NCBI GenBank assembly: GCA_036563505.1
Contig: DATCMH010000008.1
Location: forward strand, 29,384 to 93,383
Origin: DATCMH01 sp036563505
GTDB taxonomy: Bacteria; Pseudomonadota; Alphaproteobacteria; Rhizobiales; Beijerinckiaceae
Length of the DNA: 64,000 nucleotides
Direction: 5' to 3'
The position numbers and the translations under genes were made by a program. This document shows positions 42,580 to 50,980 of this stretch, piece after piece; position 1 is the stretch's first letter; the number at the start of each line of letters is the position of its first letter. Under the pieces are notes generated by a model, which had not been told where the DNA came from, ran no database searches, and saw nothing but the letters and a program-made list of their open reading frames with translations.

Positions 42580-44193
42580 TCACGACGAATGATCCTCGGC
42601 CTCATCGACCGGGAGCACGAGGGTCGCGCGCAGGCCTTCCGGCTCGAAGGCGAGGTCGACGGAGCCGCCGCGGGCCGCATCCGTCAGCATCCGCCGCATG
42701 AGCTGCGAGCCGAAGCCCTTGCGCTCGGGCGGAGCGGTGATCGGCGGCCCGCCTCGCTCGAGCCAGGTGAGCTCGAGCAGGCGGCCGCGAGCCGCGGTGC
42801 CCTCGCCGACGGAGGAGTGCCGAAGCGTCCAGGTCACGATCAGGCGTCCCGTCGCGACGGAGAGCGCACCGTACTTCGCCGCGTTGGTGGCGAGTTCGTG
42901 CACGGTGAGACCAAGCGCCAGGGCCGTGTCGGACGGCAGATCGACGCCCGCGGGCGGGTCGCCCGAGAGATGCACGCGAACAGCCCCGGAGTCCTGCAAG
43001 ACCTCATAGGGCTGCAGCTCGCCGGTGAGCAGATCGAGGAGCGGGATCGAGACCCAGTTGTGCTCCATCAGGAGCGTGTGCGTTTTGGCCAGCGACACCA
43101 GCCGGTCGGTGAAGGAGGCGCGGAACGCGTCCAGGCTGTTCGCCTGACGCGCCGTGGCGTTGGCGATCGCCTGCACGGTCGCGAGCGTGTTCTTGACCCG
43201 GTGGTGGAGCTCGCGCGTCATCACCTCGCGCTGCGCCTCGGCCCGCTTGGCTTGCGTGATATCGACGTTGCAACCCGTGTAACCGAGGAAGCGGTGGGCG
43301 TCGTCGAGCCGCGCGACACCCTCGCAGCGCAGCCAGCGCACCTCGCCCGCACGATCGCGGACCCGAACCTCGGCCCGGAACGGCTCGCGTGCCGCGAAGG
43401 CGCTGAGGAACGCCGCTTCGAACGCCGCGACATCCTCAGGGACGACGATGGCGCGCCAGCCCTCGCCCAGCATCTCGGCGGCGGGGCGGCCGAAGATGTG
43501 GTCGTAGTGCATGTTGGCGAAGGTGACCCGGCCCTCCTCGTCCGTCATCCAGATCAGCGCCGGCGCGGAATCCGCCATGTGCCTGAAGCGCGCTTCGCTC
43601 TCGCGCAGACGCTCCTCGATGCGGCGACGGTCGGTGCGGTCGCGCAGGATCTTGAGGAAGCCCTGGAGAGAGCCGTCGCGCAACGGCGTCAGCACGCCCT
43701 GACCCCAGAACCGGGTGCCGTCCCGCTTCACGTGCCAGCGCTCGTCCACCGCCCGGCCCAGCGCGAGCGCCGTTTGCCTCTCCTGGTCGGGTGCGCCTGC
43801 GTCCCGGTCCTCGGGCGTGAAGATGACAGCCCCGTCCTGGCCCATGATCGCGTCGGCCGGCCAGCCGAGCACCCGCTCGGCGCCCGTGTTCCAGCTCGTG
43901 ACGTGCCCGGTGAGGTCGGTGGTGAAGATCGCGTAGTCGGTCGCGCTCTCCAGGATGGCGCGGTAGCGGTCCTCGCTGGCCTGGAGCCGAGCGCGGCTCT
44001 GGGCGAGGTCCTCGTTCGCGCGCGTTAGCGCGGCGTTGAGCGCGGCCGCGGTGGCCCGAGGGGGGACCTCCGCTTGGGCGGCGCTCGCCGATCGGTCGGC
44101 CCTCTGGCGGGCGGCCCGCGTCAGCTGCGCCTTGAGGGCGGCGTTCTCGGCCTCAAGCGCGGCGAGGCGCCTTTCCAGCTCCATCTGCGTCAT
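42580..44193 (-). CDS. PAS-domain HWE-family sensor histidine kinase
   Basis: 537 aa cytoplasmic sensor kinase. An N-terminal coiled coil (about 3-75) is followed by two PAS/PAC domains (about 78-200 and 205-325) and a HWE kinase domain with the phospho-His in RELHHRVKNTLATVQAIANATARQA, the N-box HELATNAAKYGAL, and the WxE in LTWLERGGPP that names the family. No response regulator is adjacent, as is usual for HWE kinases feeding the PhyR/NepR general stress path. Start ATG 44193; an upstream frame is not coding. Confidence 0.9.
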   Translation of the reverse strand: MTQMELERRLAALEAENAALKAQLTRAARQRADRSASAAQAEVPPRATAAALNAALTRANEDLAQSRARLQASEDRYRAILESATDYAIFTTDLTGHVTSWNTGAERVLGWPADAIMGQDGAVIFTPEDRDAGAPDQERQTALALGRAVDERWHVKRDGTRFWGQGVLTPLRDGSLQGFLKILRDRTDRRRIEERLRESEARFRHMADSAPALIWMTDEEGRVTFANMHYDHIFGRPAAEMLGEGWRAIVVPEDVAAFEAAFLSAFAAREPFRAEVRVRDRAGEVRWLRCEGVARLDDAHRFLGYTGCNVDITQAKRAEAQREVMTRELHHRVKNTLATVQAIANATARQANSLDAFRASFTDRLVSLAKTHTLLMEHNWVSIPLLDLLTGELQPYEVLQDSGAVRVHLSGDPPAGVDLPSDTALALGLTVHELATNAAKYGALSVATGRLIVTWTLRHSSVGEGTAARGRLLELTWLERGGPPITAPPERKGFGSQLMRRMLTDAARGGSVDLAFEPEGLRATLVLPVDEAEDHSS

Positions 44194-44450
44194 AGGGCCT
44201 ATGTGCCCTCGCGAGGCATGGGCCGTCCATTGTTTCCTCAAAGGACGCCTCGACGGCGGATACGTGGCGGAGCGGCCCGTTCCCGCCTCGGGTACCGAGC
44301 GGCCCTGTCCCTGGCACATGGCGGCCTCTCCGAAAACGCCGCCGCCTGGTCCACGAGCGTTGCTTGACGCCCGCGCGAACAGGTGATTGCCTCACGATCT
44401 GTCGACGACGGACTGTTGTGCGACGCAATATTTCAAGTGCGGGGATCAAG

Positions 44451-44924
44451 ATGACATTTCGCTTCAGACTGGGCGTGGGCGCGGCGGCGGTCGCTTTGGG
44501 CCTGACGGGAGGTTCGGCGCTCGCTCAGCAGGCTTCCGGATCGGCGAAGCAGGTGATCTCGACCCCGAACGCGCCGGAGGCGATCGGGCCGTATTCGCAG
44601 GCCATCAAGTCGGCGAACATGGTGTTCCTGGCAGGCCAGATCCCGATCGATCCCAAGACGAAGCAGTTGATGAAGGATGCGAGCATCGAGCATCAAACCA
44701 AGTTGGTGCTCGAGAACCTGAAGGCCGTGCTCGAGGCCGACGGGCTGACGATGGACAACATCGTGTCGACCCAGGTTTTCATGACCGATCTGAACGAGTT
44801 CCCGAAGATGAACGAGGTCTACGCGACCTTCTTCAAGAGCGCTCCGCCCGCGCGGGCGACCGTGCAGGTCCCGCGCCTGCCGCGCGACGTCAAAGTGGAG
44901 ATCGCCGCCATCGCCGTTCGCTGA
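44451..44924 (+). CDS. RidA family protein with signal peptide
   Basis: 157 aa. From the ATG at 44451 the N-terminus is a Sec signal peptide (FRFRLGVGAAAVALGLTGGSALA then QQ). The rest is a full RidA/YjgF domain: PEAIGPYSQAIKSANMVFLAGQIPIDP, then ASIEHQTKLVLENLKAVLEADGLTMDNIV, and PPARATVQVPRLPRDVKVEIAAIA with the catalytic Arg in PARATV. RidA hydrolyses reactive enamines/imines such as 2-aminoacrylate made by PLP enzymes. It is 95 bp upstream of a Tat-exported PLP enzyme. Confidence 0.9.
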   Translation: MTFRFRLGVGAAAVALGLTGGSALAQQASGSAKQVISTPNAPEAIGPYSQAIKSANMVFLAGQIPIDPKTKQLMKDASIEHQTKLVLENLKAVLEADGLTMDNIVSTQVFMTDLNEFPKMNEVYATFFKSAPPARATVQVPRLPRDVKVEIAAIAVR

Positions 44925-45019
44925 CCGCTCCGCCGGCGCCCCTCGACGGGCGCCGGTTTGCTTTCGACATCGAGAGCCGTCGTGGGGGCTCCGCACATGA
45001 GCGAATGAGAGAGCCGATC

Positions 45020-46450
45020 ATGACCCAGAACCAAGCCGACGCCTCCCTCGCCTTCGATCCGAACCGCCGTGCTTTCATGCGCATGCTGGCGGCAACCACC
45101 GCGGCGGCCGGTCCGCTCGCCGCCATGGGCGCCTCGAGCGCCTCGGCCCAGGCCGCGAGCGCCGCGACCACTGCTCAAGCCGCGCTCAAGGACGACGCGG
45201 CCTTCTGGCGGGAAGTCCGGACCCTCTTCGACCAGAAGCAGGGGGTCCGCTTCATGAACATCGGCACGGCCGGCTCCATGCCGGTGGAGAGCCAGAACCT
45301 GCTGGATGCCGAAACGCGCCGCGCGGCCCGGGAATCGGCCAGCGGCTACGGCAATTTCCTGGCGCATCGCCAGACGCTCGCCAAGAGCTACGGCTGCGAC
45401 GCCGACGAGATCGTCATGTCCGGCAATACCTCGGACGGCATGTGCCATGCCCTTCTCGGCCTGGTCTGGTCGCCCGGCGACGAGATCGTCACGACCAATC
45501 ACGAACATAGCGGCGGCAACGCGCCGATGGCGATCCTGCAGGACCGCTATGGCGTCTCGATCAAGCGCGTGACCGTGCCCGTCGGCAACAATCAGAAGGC
45601 CGAGGATTACGTCGAGCTGTTCTCACGGGCGATCGGCCCGAGAACGAAGGCGATCGTGTTCTCCTCGCCGACCTACAAGACGGGAACGCTGCTCCCTGTG
45701 AAGATGCTGGCCAAGCTCGCGCAGGAGAAGGGGATCGTCAGCATCTGCGACGGTGCGCACCTTCCCGGCATGATGGTGACGAACTTCCGCGACCTCGGCG
45801 TGGACTTTTTGGCAGCTGCTGGCCACAAATGGCAATGCGGTCCGCTCGGGACCGGCATCCTGTACGTCCGCAACAAGGTTCTGCCGCAGTACAACCCGCT
45901 CCCGTTGCCCGCCTACTTCCCGGTGGTGACGAGCAGCTACCCGGCGACGGGCGGCCTCCCGCCCCGCACCAAGACCGAGAAGGAAACCGACGACATCGCG
46001 GCGCGGATCCAGAGCGCGGGCAGCCGCAACGCCCCGGTCTACGCGGCGCTCGTGAAGTCGAACGAGATCTGGGACCGCATCGGCCGGGACAAGATCGAAG
46101 CCTATACCGTCGGCATGTCTCAGCACCTCAAGGAGAAAATCGCCGAGAAGTGGGGCGTGGGTGCGCTCTACTCGCCGAAGGACGATCCGCGGCTGGCCTG
46201 CGCGCTGACGGGCTTCAACCCGTTCCGCAACCCGGACCTCGTGAAGGACAAGGCGCGCTCCGATCAGTTCGTTAAGCGGATGCTCGACGAGTACGGCTTC
46301 GTCATCCGCAACGTGAGCTTCCCGGTGCCCGGTTCCGACAAGGACCATTACGGCGTGCGGGTCTCGACCCACCTCTGGACCAATTACGACGAGGTCAATC
46401 AGCTCGTCGACGCCATGTGGGAACTGTCCGGCAAGATGAACGCGAGCTAG
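45020..46450 (+). CDS. Tat-exported class V aminotransferase-fold PLP enzyme
   Basis: 476 aa. The N-terminus FDPNRRAFMRMLAATTAAAG is a twin-arginine signal, cut near residue 36 (SASAQA). The mature part is an aminotransferase class V fold resembling isopenicillin-N epimerase and cysteine desulfurases, with the PLP lysine in FLAAAGHKWQCGPLGTG and PLP-Asp in SICDGAHLPGM. Tat export would carry the enzyme folded with its cofactor to the periplasm. Reaction unknown. RidA precedes it and a strong terminator follows. An in-frame ATG at 45005 is an alternative start. Confidence 0.88.
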   Translation: MTQNQADASLAFDPNRRAFMRMLAATTAAAGPLAAMGASSASAQAASAATTAQAALKDDAAFWREVRTLFDQKQGVRFMNIGTAGSMPVESQNLLDAETRRAARESASGYGNFLAHRQTLAKSYGCDADEIVMSGNTSDGMCHALLGLVWSPGDEIVTTNHEHSGGNAPMAILQDRYGVSIKRVTVPVGNNQKAEDYVELFSRAIGPRTKAIVFSSPTYKTGTLLPVKMLAKLAQEKGIVSICDGAHLPGMMVTNFRDLGVDFLAAAGHKWQCGPLGTGILYVRNKVLPQYNPLPLPAYFPVVTSSYPATGGLPPRTKTEKETDDIAARIQSAGSRNAPVYAALVKSNEIWDRIGRDKIEAYTVGMSQHLKEKIAEKWGVGALYSPKDDPRLACALTGFNPFRNPDLVKDKARSDQFVKRMLDEYGFVIRNVSFPVPGSDKDHYGVRVSTHLWTNYDEVNQLVDAMWELSGKMNAS

Positions 46451-46469
46451 CCGAGACGCTCATCGCAAA

Positions 46470-46492
46470 GCGGCCCGGGAGCACCGGGCCGC
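46470..46492 (+). terminator. Hairpin terminator after the Tat PLP enzyme
   Basis: Perfect 9-bp stem GCGGCCCGG/CCGGGCCGC with loop GAGCA, about 20 bp after the stop. It marks the end of the ridA-PLP enzyme unit. No T-tract. Confidence 0.6.
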
Positions 46493-46611
46493 TCCGCCGT
46501 CCTGCACGAGACTGGTTCGTCCCGTCCGAGAACATCCGCGGAAGCCTCGCGGTCTGACACACTTGCCGTCGCTGAGGCGCTGAGCTGTCGGGCCGGCGCA
46601 GGAGTTGAACC

Positions 46612-47370
46612 ATGCCGGATCGGCAGCGTCCCGTCGTTCTCGTCACCGGCGCGAGCCGAGGCATCGGCGCCGCGGTGGCCTGCCTTGCCGCGGAGCGCGG
46701 CTACGACGTCGCGGTGAACTACCGGTCGGACGCGGGTGCAGCCGACGCCGTCGTGGCCCGCTGTCGCGCGAGCGGCGCGCAGGCTCTCGCCTGCGGGGGT
46801 GACATGGCCGTCGAGGCGGACGTGCTGCGCGTCTTCGACGAGGCCGCCCGGCTCGGCCCCCTTCGGCACGTCGTGAGCAATGCCGGGATCACCGGGCGCT
46901 CGAGCCGCCTCGAGGCGGCGGCAACCGAGACCATCCGTGCCTGCATCGATCTCAACGTGACCGGGGCCCTGCTGGTCGCCCGCGAAGCGGCGCGACGCCT
47001 CTCGACGCGCCGGGGCGGATCGGGCGGATGCCTCGTGACGATCTCGTCGGTCGCGGCCGGCCTCGGCAGCCCCGGCGAGTTCGTGTGGTACGCGGCCTCG
47101 AAGGGGGCCGTGGACGCCACGACGATCGGTCTGTCCAAGGAGCTCGCGCTCGACGGCATCCGGGTCAACGCCGTCTCTCCGGGGCTGATCGACACCGAGA
47201 TCCACGACCGCAGCAGCGGAGATGCCGGCAGGCTGGAGCGGCTCCGGCCGTTGATCCCCGTCGAGCGGCCCGGCACGGCCGACGAGGTCGCCGCCGCGGT
47301 GCTGTTCCTCCTCTCCGATGAGGCGTCCTACGTCACCGGCGCGAACCTGCGCGTCTCGGGCGGGCGGTAA
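46612..47370 (+). CDS. SDR family oxidoreductase
   Basis: 252 aa classical short-chain dehydrogenase. Cofactor loop VTGASRGIGAAVA (11-23), SNAGITG near residue 91, catalytic Ser in VTISSVAAG, and YAASKG (YxxxK) near residue 163; the C-terminal SYVTGANLRVSGG is typical of FabG/sugar dehydrogenases. TVELNY-like residue after beta 2 (NYRSD) suggests NADP(H). No adjacent gene indicates the substrate. Confidence 0.87.
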   Translation: MPDRQRPVVLVTGASRGIGAAVACLAAERGYDVAVNYRSDAGAADAVVARCRASGAQALACGGDMAVEADVLRVFDEAARLGPLRHVVSNAGITGRSSRLEAAATETIRACIDLNVTGALLVAREAARRLSTRRGGSGGCLVTISSVAAGLGSPGEFVWYAASKGAVDATTIGLSKELALDGIRVNAVSPGLIDTEIHDRSSGDAGRLERLRPLIPVERPGTADEVAAAVLFLLSDEASYVTGANLRVSGGR

Positions 47371-47437
47371 GGCCTGAGCGGGGCCCTCACGCTCGGCTGC
47401 CAGCCGCCGCCAGCTTGGCTCAGCAAGCTCTCTTGGC

Positions 47438-48016
47438 TCAGCACGCGCCCAAGAGGCGGCAGCGGTTCAGGTGATAGGCTTCGCTCAGCAGGAACCCGGT
47501 CCAGCTCCCCCAGCCCGTGTAGCGGGTGGTCGGCGTCGGGGACGGGCGGGCGTTGAGGCCAAGGGCGCGGGCGATCGCCACCGCGCGGCGCATGTGCAGG
47601 GGATCGCTGACGATCAGAACGCGGTCGAGCTGGTGCGCCTTGAGCAGGGGAACGCTGTTGGCGATGTTCTCGCGCGTGGTGCGGGACCGCGCCTCGACGA
47701 GGAGGGCCGTTGGCGGCACCCCTTGCTGCCGGGCCCATTCCGCCGCTGCCTCACCTTCCGAGAGATGGTCGCCGGCCGCCCGTCCACCCGTCATCAGCAG
47801 GACGCGGACCCGGCCGGCGCGGTGCAGCATGACCGCGTGGCGGATGCGCTCGCGGAACACCGGGGAGGGACGATCGTCGTAGACCGCCGCGCCGAGCACG
47901 ATAGCCGCGTCGGCGGGTGCGTCGTCGCCGTGGCGGCTGTAGATCGCGACCTCGATGAAGGCGGCGGCGCAGAGGACGCCAGCGGCGAGGAACACGGCGG
48001 CCAGAACGGACCTCAT
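47438..48016 (-). CDS. YdcF/SanA family (DUF218) protein
   Basis: 192 aa. A hydrophobic N-terminus (SVLAAVFLAAGVLCAAAFIEVAI) anchors the protein, leaving the DUF218 domain outside the cytoplasm: DAAIVLGAAVYDDRPSPVFRERI, LLMTGGRAAGD, SEGEAAAEWA and DRVLIVSDPLHMRRA. The family includes ElyC and SanA, which affect envelope precursors and vancomycin barrier function. It ends with a Cys. Convergent with the SDR gene. Confidence 0.88.
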   Translation of the reverse strand: MRSVLAAVFLAAGVLCAAAFIEVAIYSRHGDDAPADAAIVLGAAVYDDRPSPVFRERIRHAVMLHRAGRVRVLLMTGGRAAGDHLSEGEAAAEWARQQGVPPTALLVEARSRTTRENIANSVPLLKAHQLDRVLIVSDPLHMRRAVAIARALGLNARPSPTPTTRYTGWGSWTGFLLSEAYHLNRCRLLGAC

Positions 48017-48163
48017 GCCAACCGTGGTCTCATATCAGGGCCGCGGGTGCATCCTTGGAGAGGTTGGCGCGTGAGGTGCTCCCCTGCAACCCGGTTCTGC
48101 TTCGGGGTGGAGCCGGCCTGGTGACGGATGCGCCGGTCACCGCGCCGCATGACGGGCGCTCCG

Positions 48164-48511
48164 CTACGCGATCCGGGGACGTGACCTGCGGTGAGCGCGG
48201 CCCTGGCGTCCCGCGAGCTTGTCCTGGACCACGACCCGGAGCGGCTGGTCGGGCACCTTGATCCACCCGCCGACCCGCTCGACGTCGTGCCGGGCCGAGC
48301 TTTCCACGACGTCCAGAGCGGCCTCGTCCAGCCGGTCGACCTGGACCAGGGCCTGCGCGGTCTTGTGGCGTGACCTGCGGTTCTCCAGGGCCTTTCGGCG
48401 CGGAACGGCCTTGCGCGCCGCCTTGTCGTTCTCGCCGTAGGTGTTGCGGCGGTCCCGCTCGAGGCTGAGCGCCTTCTTCTCCTGAGGCGATCTCTCGCGC
48501 TTCTTGGTCAT
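48164..48511 (-). CDS. Small basic conserved hypothetical protein
   Basis: 115 aa, strongly charged and basic. It begins MTKKRERSPQEKKALSLERD, followed by RRNTYGENDKAARKAVPRRKALENR, then a more neutral VQVDRLDEAALDVVESSARHDVE and a basic tail. I read it as a soluble protein that may bind nucleic acid, a guess from charge. The ATG at 48511 follows CAAAGAGAGCCCCA, a fair ribosome-binding site. No named family recognised. Confidence 0.68.
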   Translation of the reverse strand: MTKKRERSPQEKKALSLERDRRNTYGENDKAARKAVPRRKALENRRSRHKTAQALVQVDRLDEAALDVVESSARHDVERVGGWIKVPDQPLRVVVQDKLAGRQGRAHRRSRPRIA

Positions 48512-48736
48512 TGGGGCTCTCTTTGGCGGCCGGCACCGCGAGTCAGAACAGGGTGTCGTCAGCTCTGCGATCCCTGTGTTTCGCGCCGATGTCGCACGGG
48601 TGCCTTCCCAAGCCAGCCGGACGCTCAGAATGTGATCAGGCACCCGCCCGGCTAAGTCTCCTTGATCCGACCGCTGGCGCCAAGGGAACCGGGTCCGGCG
48701 CGAGCGGTTGTTCCGCCCGATGACGGAGGACAGGCG

Positions 48737-49003
48737 ATGATCAACCTCAGCGCGATCCGGGAACACATGGAGGTCGTCGGCGCCGACGGCGTGCATGTCG
48801 GCACCGTGGACAAAGTCGAAGGCAACCGCATCAAGCTGACCAAGAAGGACAGCGGCTCGCACCACGATCATCACCACTACATCGCCGGCAGCCTCGTCGC
48901 CGCGGTCGAGGGTGACCGGGTCCGGTTGTCGGCGAACGGCGACGCGGCGGCGCTGCTCGAAGAGGAACAGGGCGGTGAGCCGATCGCGGACCACCGGCCG
49001 TAA
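48737..49003 (+). CDS. DUF2171 family protein
   Basis: 88 aa. INLSAIREHMEVVGADGVHVGTVDKVEGNRIKLTK is the PRC-barrel-like DUF2171 pattern, followed by a His-rich stretch (SHHDHHHYIAG) and VAAVEGDRVRLSANG. GGAGG lies 8 nt upstream of the ATG at 48737. Proteins of this type are often stress-linked in Hyphomicrobiales. The His cluster could bind metal, not shown. Monocistronic. Confidence 0.82.
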   Translation: MINLSAIREHMEVVGADGVHVGTVDKVEGNRIKLTKKDSGSHHDHHHYIAGSLVAAVEGDRVRLSANGDAAALLEEEQGGEPIADHRP

Positions 49004-49051
49004 CCTCGACCTTCGGACGCCCGCTCGCGGGGGTCGCGATGGGCTTTGCGC

Positions 49052-49984
49052 TCACCGCGAGAACAGGGTGGCCGAGCGCGAGGTCGACACCATCATGTTG
49101 TAGTCGTTCACGATCCAGGTGATGTCCCGTCCGGCCCCGCGCCGCGCGTCGCCTTTGGCGCGGGCGAGCTTCTCGTCGAACTCGCGCAGCTTGCCGAGCA
49201 GCGAGCGGGGCTGGCTCTCGAAGACGTGGAATGAGTTCGGATTGGCTGCGCTGTACGTGTCCATGTCCTTCACGGCACTGGCGTAGCGGGCGAGCGCGGC
49301 GTCGAAGGCCGACATGTCCACCACGGGCTTGGCGTCGGTCGGCATGAGATCCAGGACCTTGCGGGCCTCGATCATGACGTTGGTGACGTGCCAGCGCGCC
49401 TTGCGGCCCTCGCGCGCCTCGAGCGCCGCGAGCTCGGCGACGTCGCTCTTGGCCTTCTCGACCTTGAACAGGGCATCGACCTTGGCCCGCTCGGCCAGGA
49501 AGGCCGGCCCGGCCACGGCGAGCTTCGCGTGGAGCGCCTTGCCCTGGGCCATCTTGTCGGCCCGGTAATCCTGCCGCTCGTAATAGCCCTCCGCTTCGGT
49601 GATCGTCGGGGCGAGCTCCCGATAGGCCGCGATGTAGCCCTTCATGGCCTCGTCGAGGCCGGGCATCGCGGGCATTTGCGTCATCGCGGCTTCCGCTTTC
49701 GCGATCTCGTCGCGGACGTCGTAGAGCCCGTAGAGGCCGTAGATGATCCGCTCGCGCCCGGTCGGGCCGGTCTTCGCATTGACCCAGCTCTGGTAGCGCG
49801 AGAGCGATTCCTGAGCCCTCAGCGTGCGGTTGAGGAGGCCGACATAGGCGTTCAGCTTGCGGATCGTGGCCTGTTCGGCGCTCTCGCTCGGCGTCCGCGA
49901 TGGCGCACCCGGCGCGGGCGCCTGAGCCGAGGCGGGCGATGCGGCAAGGAGTGCCAACAGGATCAGAGAGGCTGTCTTCGTCAT
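49052..49984 (-). CDS. Exported DUF3829 (YiiG-like) protein
   Basis: 310 aa. A Sec signal peptide (KTASLILLALLAASPASA, cut before QAPAP) begins at the ATG 49984; longer in-frame sequence upstream is the shadow of the divergent gene. The mature part is all helical with the DUF3829 feel: TIRKLNAYVGLLNRTLRAQESLSRYQSWV and DYNMMVSTSRSATLF. No catalytic motif is visible. Divergent from the DUF1445 operon. Confidence 0.75.
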   Translation of the reverse strand: MTKTASLILLALLAASPASAQAPAPGAPSRTPSESAEQATIRKLNAYVGLLNRTLRAQESLSRYQSWVNAKTGPTGRERIIYGLYGLYDVRDEIAKAEAAMTQMPAMPGLDEAMKGYIAAYRELAPTITEAEGYYERQDYRADKMAQGKALHAKLAVAGPAFLAERAKVDALFKVEKAKSDVAELAALEAREGRKARWHVTNVMIEARKVLDLMPTDAKPVVDMSAFDAALARYASAVKDMDTYSAANPNSFHVFESQPRSLLGKLREFDEKLARAKGDARRGAGRDITWIVNDYNMMVSTSRSATLFSR

Positions 49985-50147
49985 GGTGACCGTCAAGCTC
50001 GCATAAGAAAGGGCCGGAGGTGAAGCACGGGGCTTAGATCGTCGCCGCCTCACCGCCAGAGAAAAGCGTGTCCGTTTCGGGAGGGTGTCGCTCGCGCGAA
50101 ACAAGTGTGCCAGATTGAGGACGGACGAGCGGATCGCGGACCGTGAC

Positions 50148-50963
50148 ATGAAGCACGCCACAGCGGAGATCGTGTCGAGCCGGACCGTCCAGGACGGGCG
50201 GCAGGCGCGCCTTCTCGCGCGAAGCTTGGGCCATGACGGCCAGACCTCGGGGATGGCGCCCGGCTACGTGCAGGGCAATCTCGCGATCCTTCCGCGCGAT
50301 GTGGCGAGCGACTTCCTGCGCTTCTGCCACAAGAACCCGAAGCCCTGTCCGCTGATCGGCGTCTCGGATCCTGGCGATCCCCGGCTGCCCGACCTCGGGC
50401 CCGATCTCGACATCCGCACCGACCTGCCCCGCTACCGCGTCTGGCGGGACGGAGAGCTCGTCGAGGAGCCAACCGACATCCTGAACTGGTGGAGGAACGA
50501 CCTCGTCGCCTTCGTCATCGGGTGCTCGTTCTCGTTCGAGGAGGCCCTCGTCGCCGATGGGATCCCGATGAGGCACATCAGCTGCGGCACGAACGTTCCG
50601 ATGTATAAAACCAACGTCCCCGTGGCTCCGGCCGGGCCCTTTCACGGGGAGCTCGTGGTGTCCATGCGCCCCCTCAAGCCCGCGGACGCGATCCGCGCGG
50701 TGCAGATCACCTCGCGCTTTCCTTCCGTGCACGGCGCGCCCGTCCATCTCGGCAAGCCGGAACTCTTAGGGATCGCCGACCTGAGCCGGCCCGATTACGG
50801 CGACCCGGTCGCGGTGGCGGACAACGAGCTTCCCGTCTTCTGGGCCTGCGGGGTGACGCCCCAGGCGGTCATCGCGGCGGCGAAGCCGTCCTTCGCCATC
50901 ACGCACGCGCCCGGCTGCATGCTGGTCACGGATCTCAAGAACGCGCATCTTTCGATCATCTGA
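50148..50963 (+). CDS. DUF1445 putative hydro-lyase (D-glutamate cyclase-like)
   Basis: 271 aa of the DUF1445/YcsI family, annotated as putative hydro-lyases; a eukaryotic relative is D-glutamate cyclase. Family marks are GMAPGYVQGNLAILP near residue 38, FCHKNPKPCPLIGVSDPGDP, AFVIGCSFSFEEAL, CGTNVPMYKTN and ITHAPGCMLVTDL. It is the first gene of an operon with a TRAP transporter, 17 bp before the first binding-protein gene, so it likely acts on the imported substrate. Confidence 0.85.
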   Translation: MKHATAEIVSSRTVQDGRQARLLARSLGHDGQTSGMAPGYVQGNLAILPRDVASDFLRFCHKNPKPCPLIGVSDPGDPRLPDLGPDLDIRTDLPRYRVWRDGELVEEPTDILNWWRNDLVAFVIGCSFSFEEALVADGIPMRHISCGTNVPMYKTNVPVAPAGPFHGELVVSMRPLKPADAIRAVQITSRFPSVHGAPVHLGKPELLGIADLSRPDYGDPVAVADNELPVFWACGVTPQAVIAAAKPSFAITHAPGCMLVTDLKNAHLSII

Positions 50964-50980
50964 GCTGGGGGAGAACGCAG

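Noticed and set aside
49052..50161. N-terminally extended version of the DUF3829 gene starting at 50161
   Set aside because: The extra 59 residues lie over the start of the divergent DUF1445 gene and would bury a clear signal peptide beginning at 49984.
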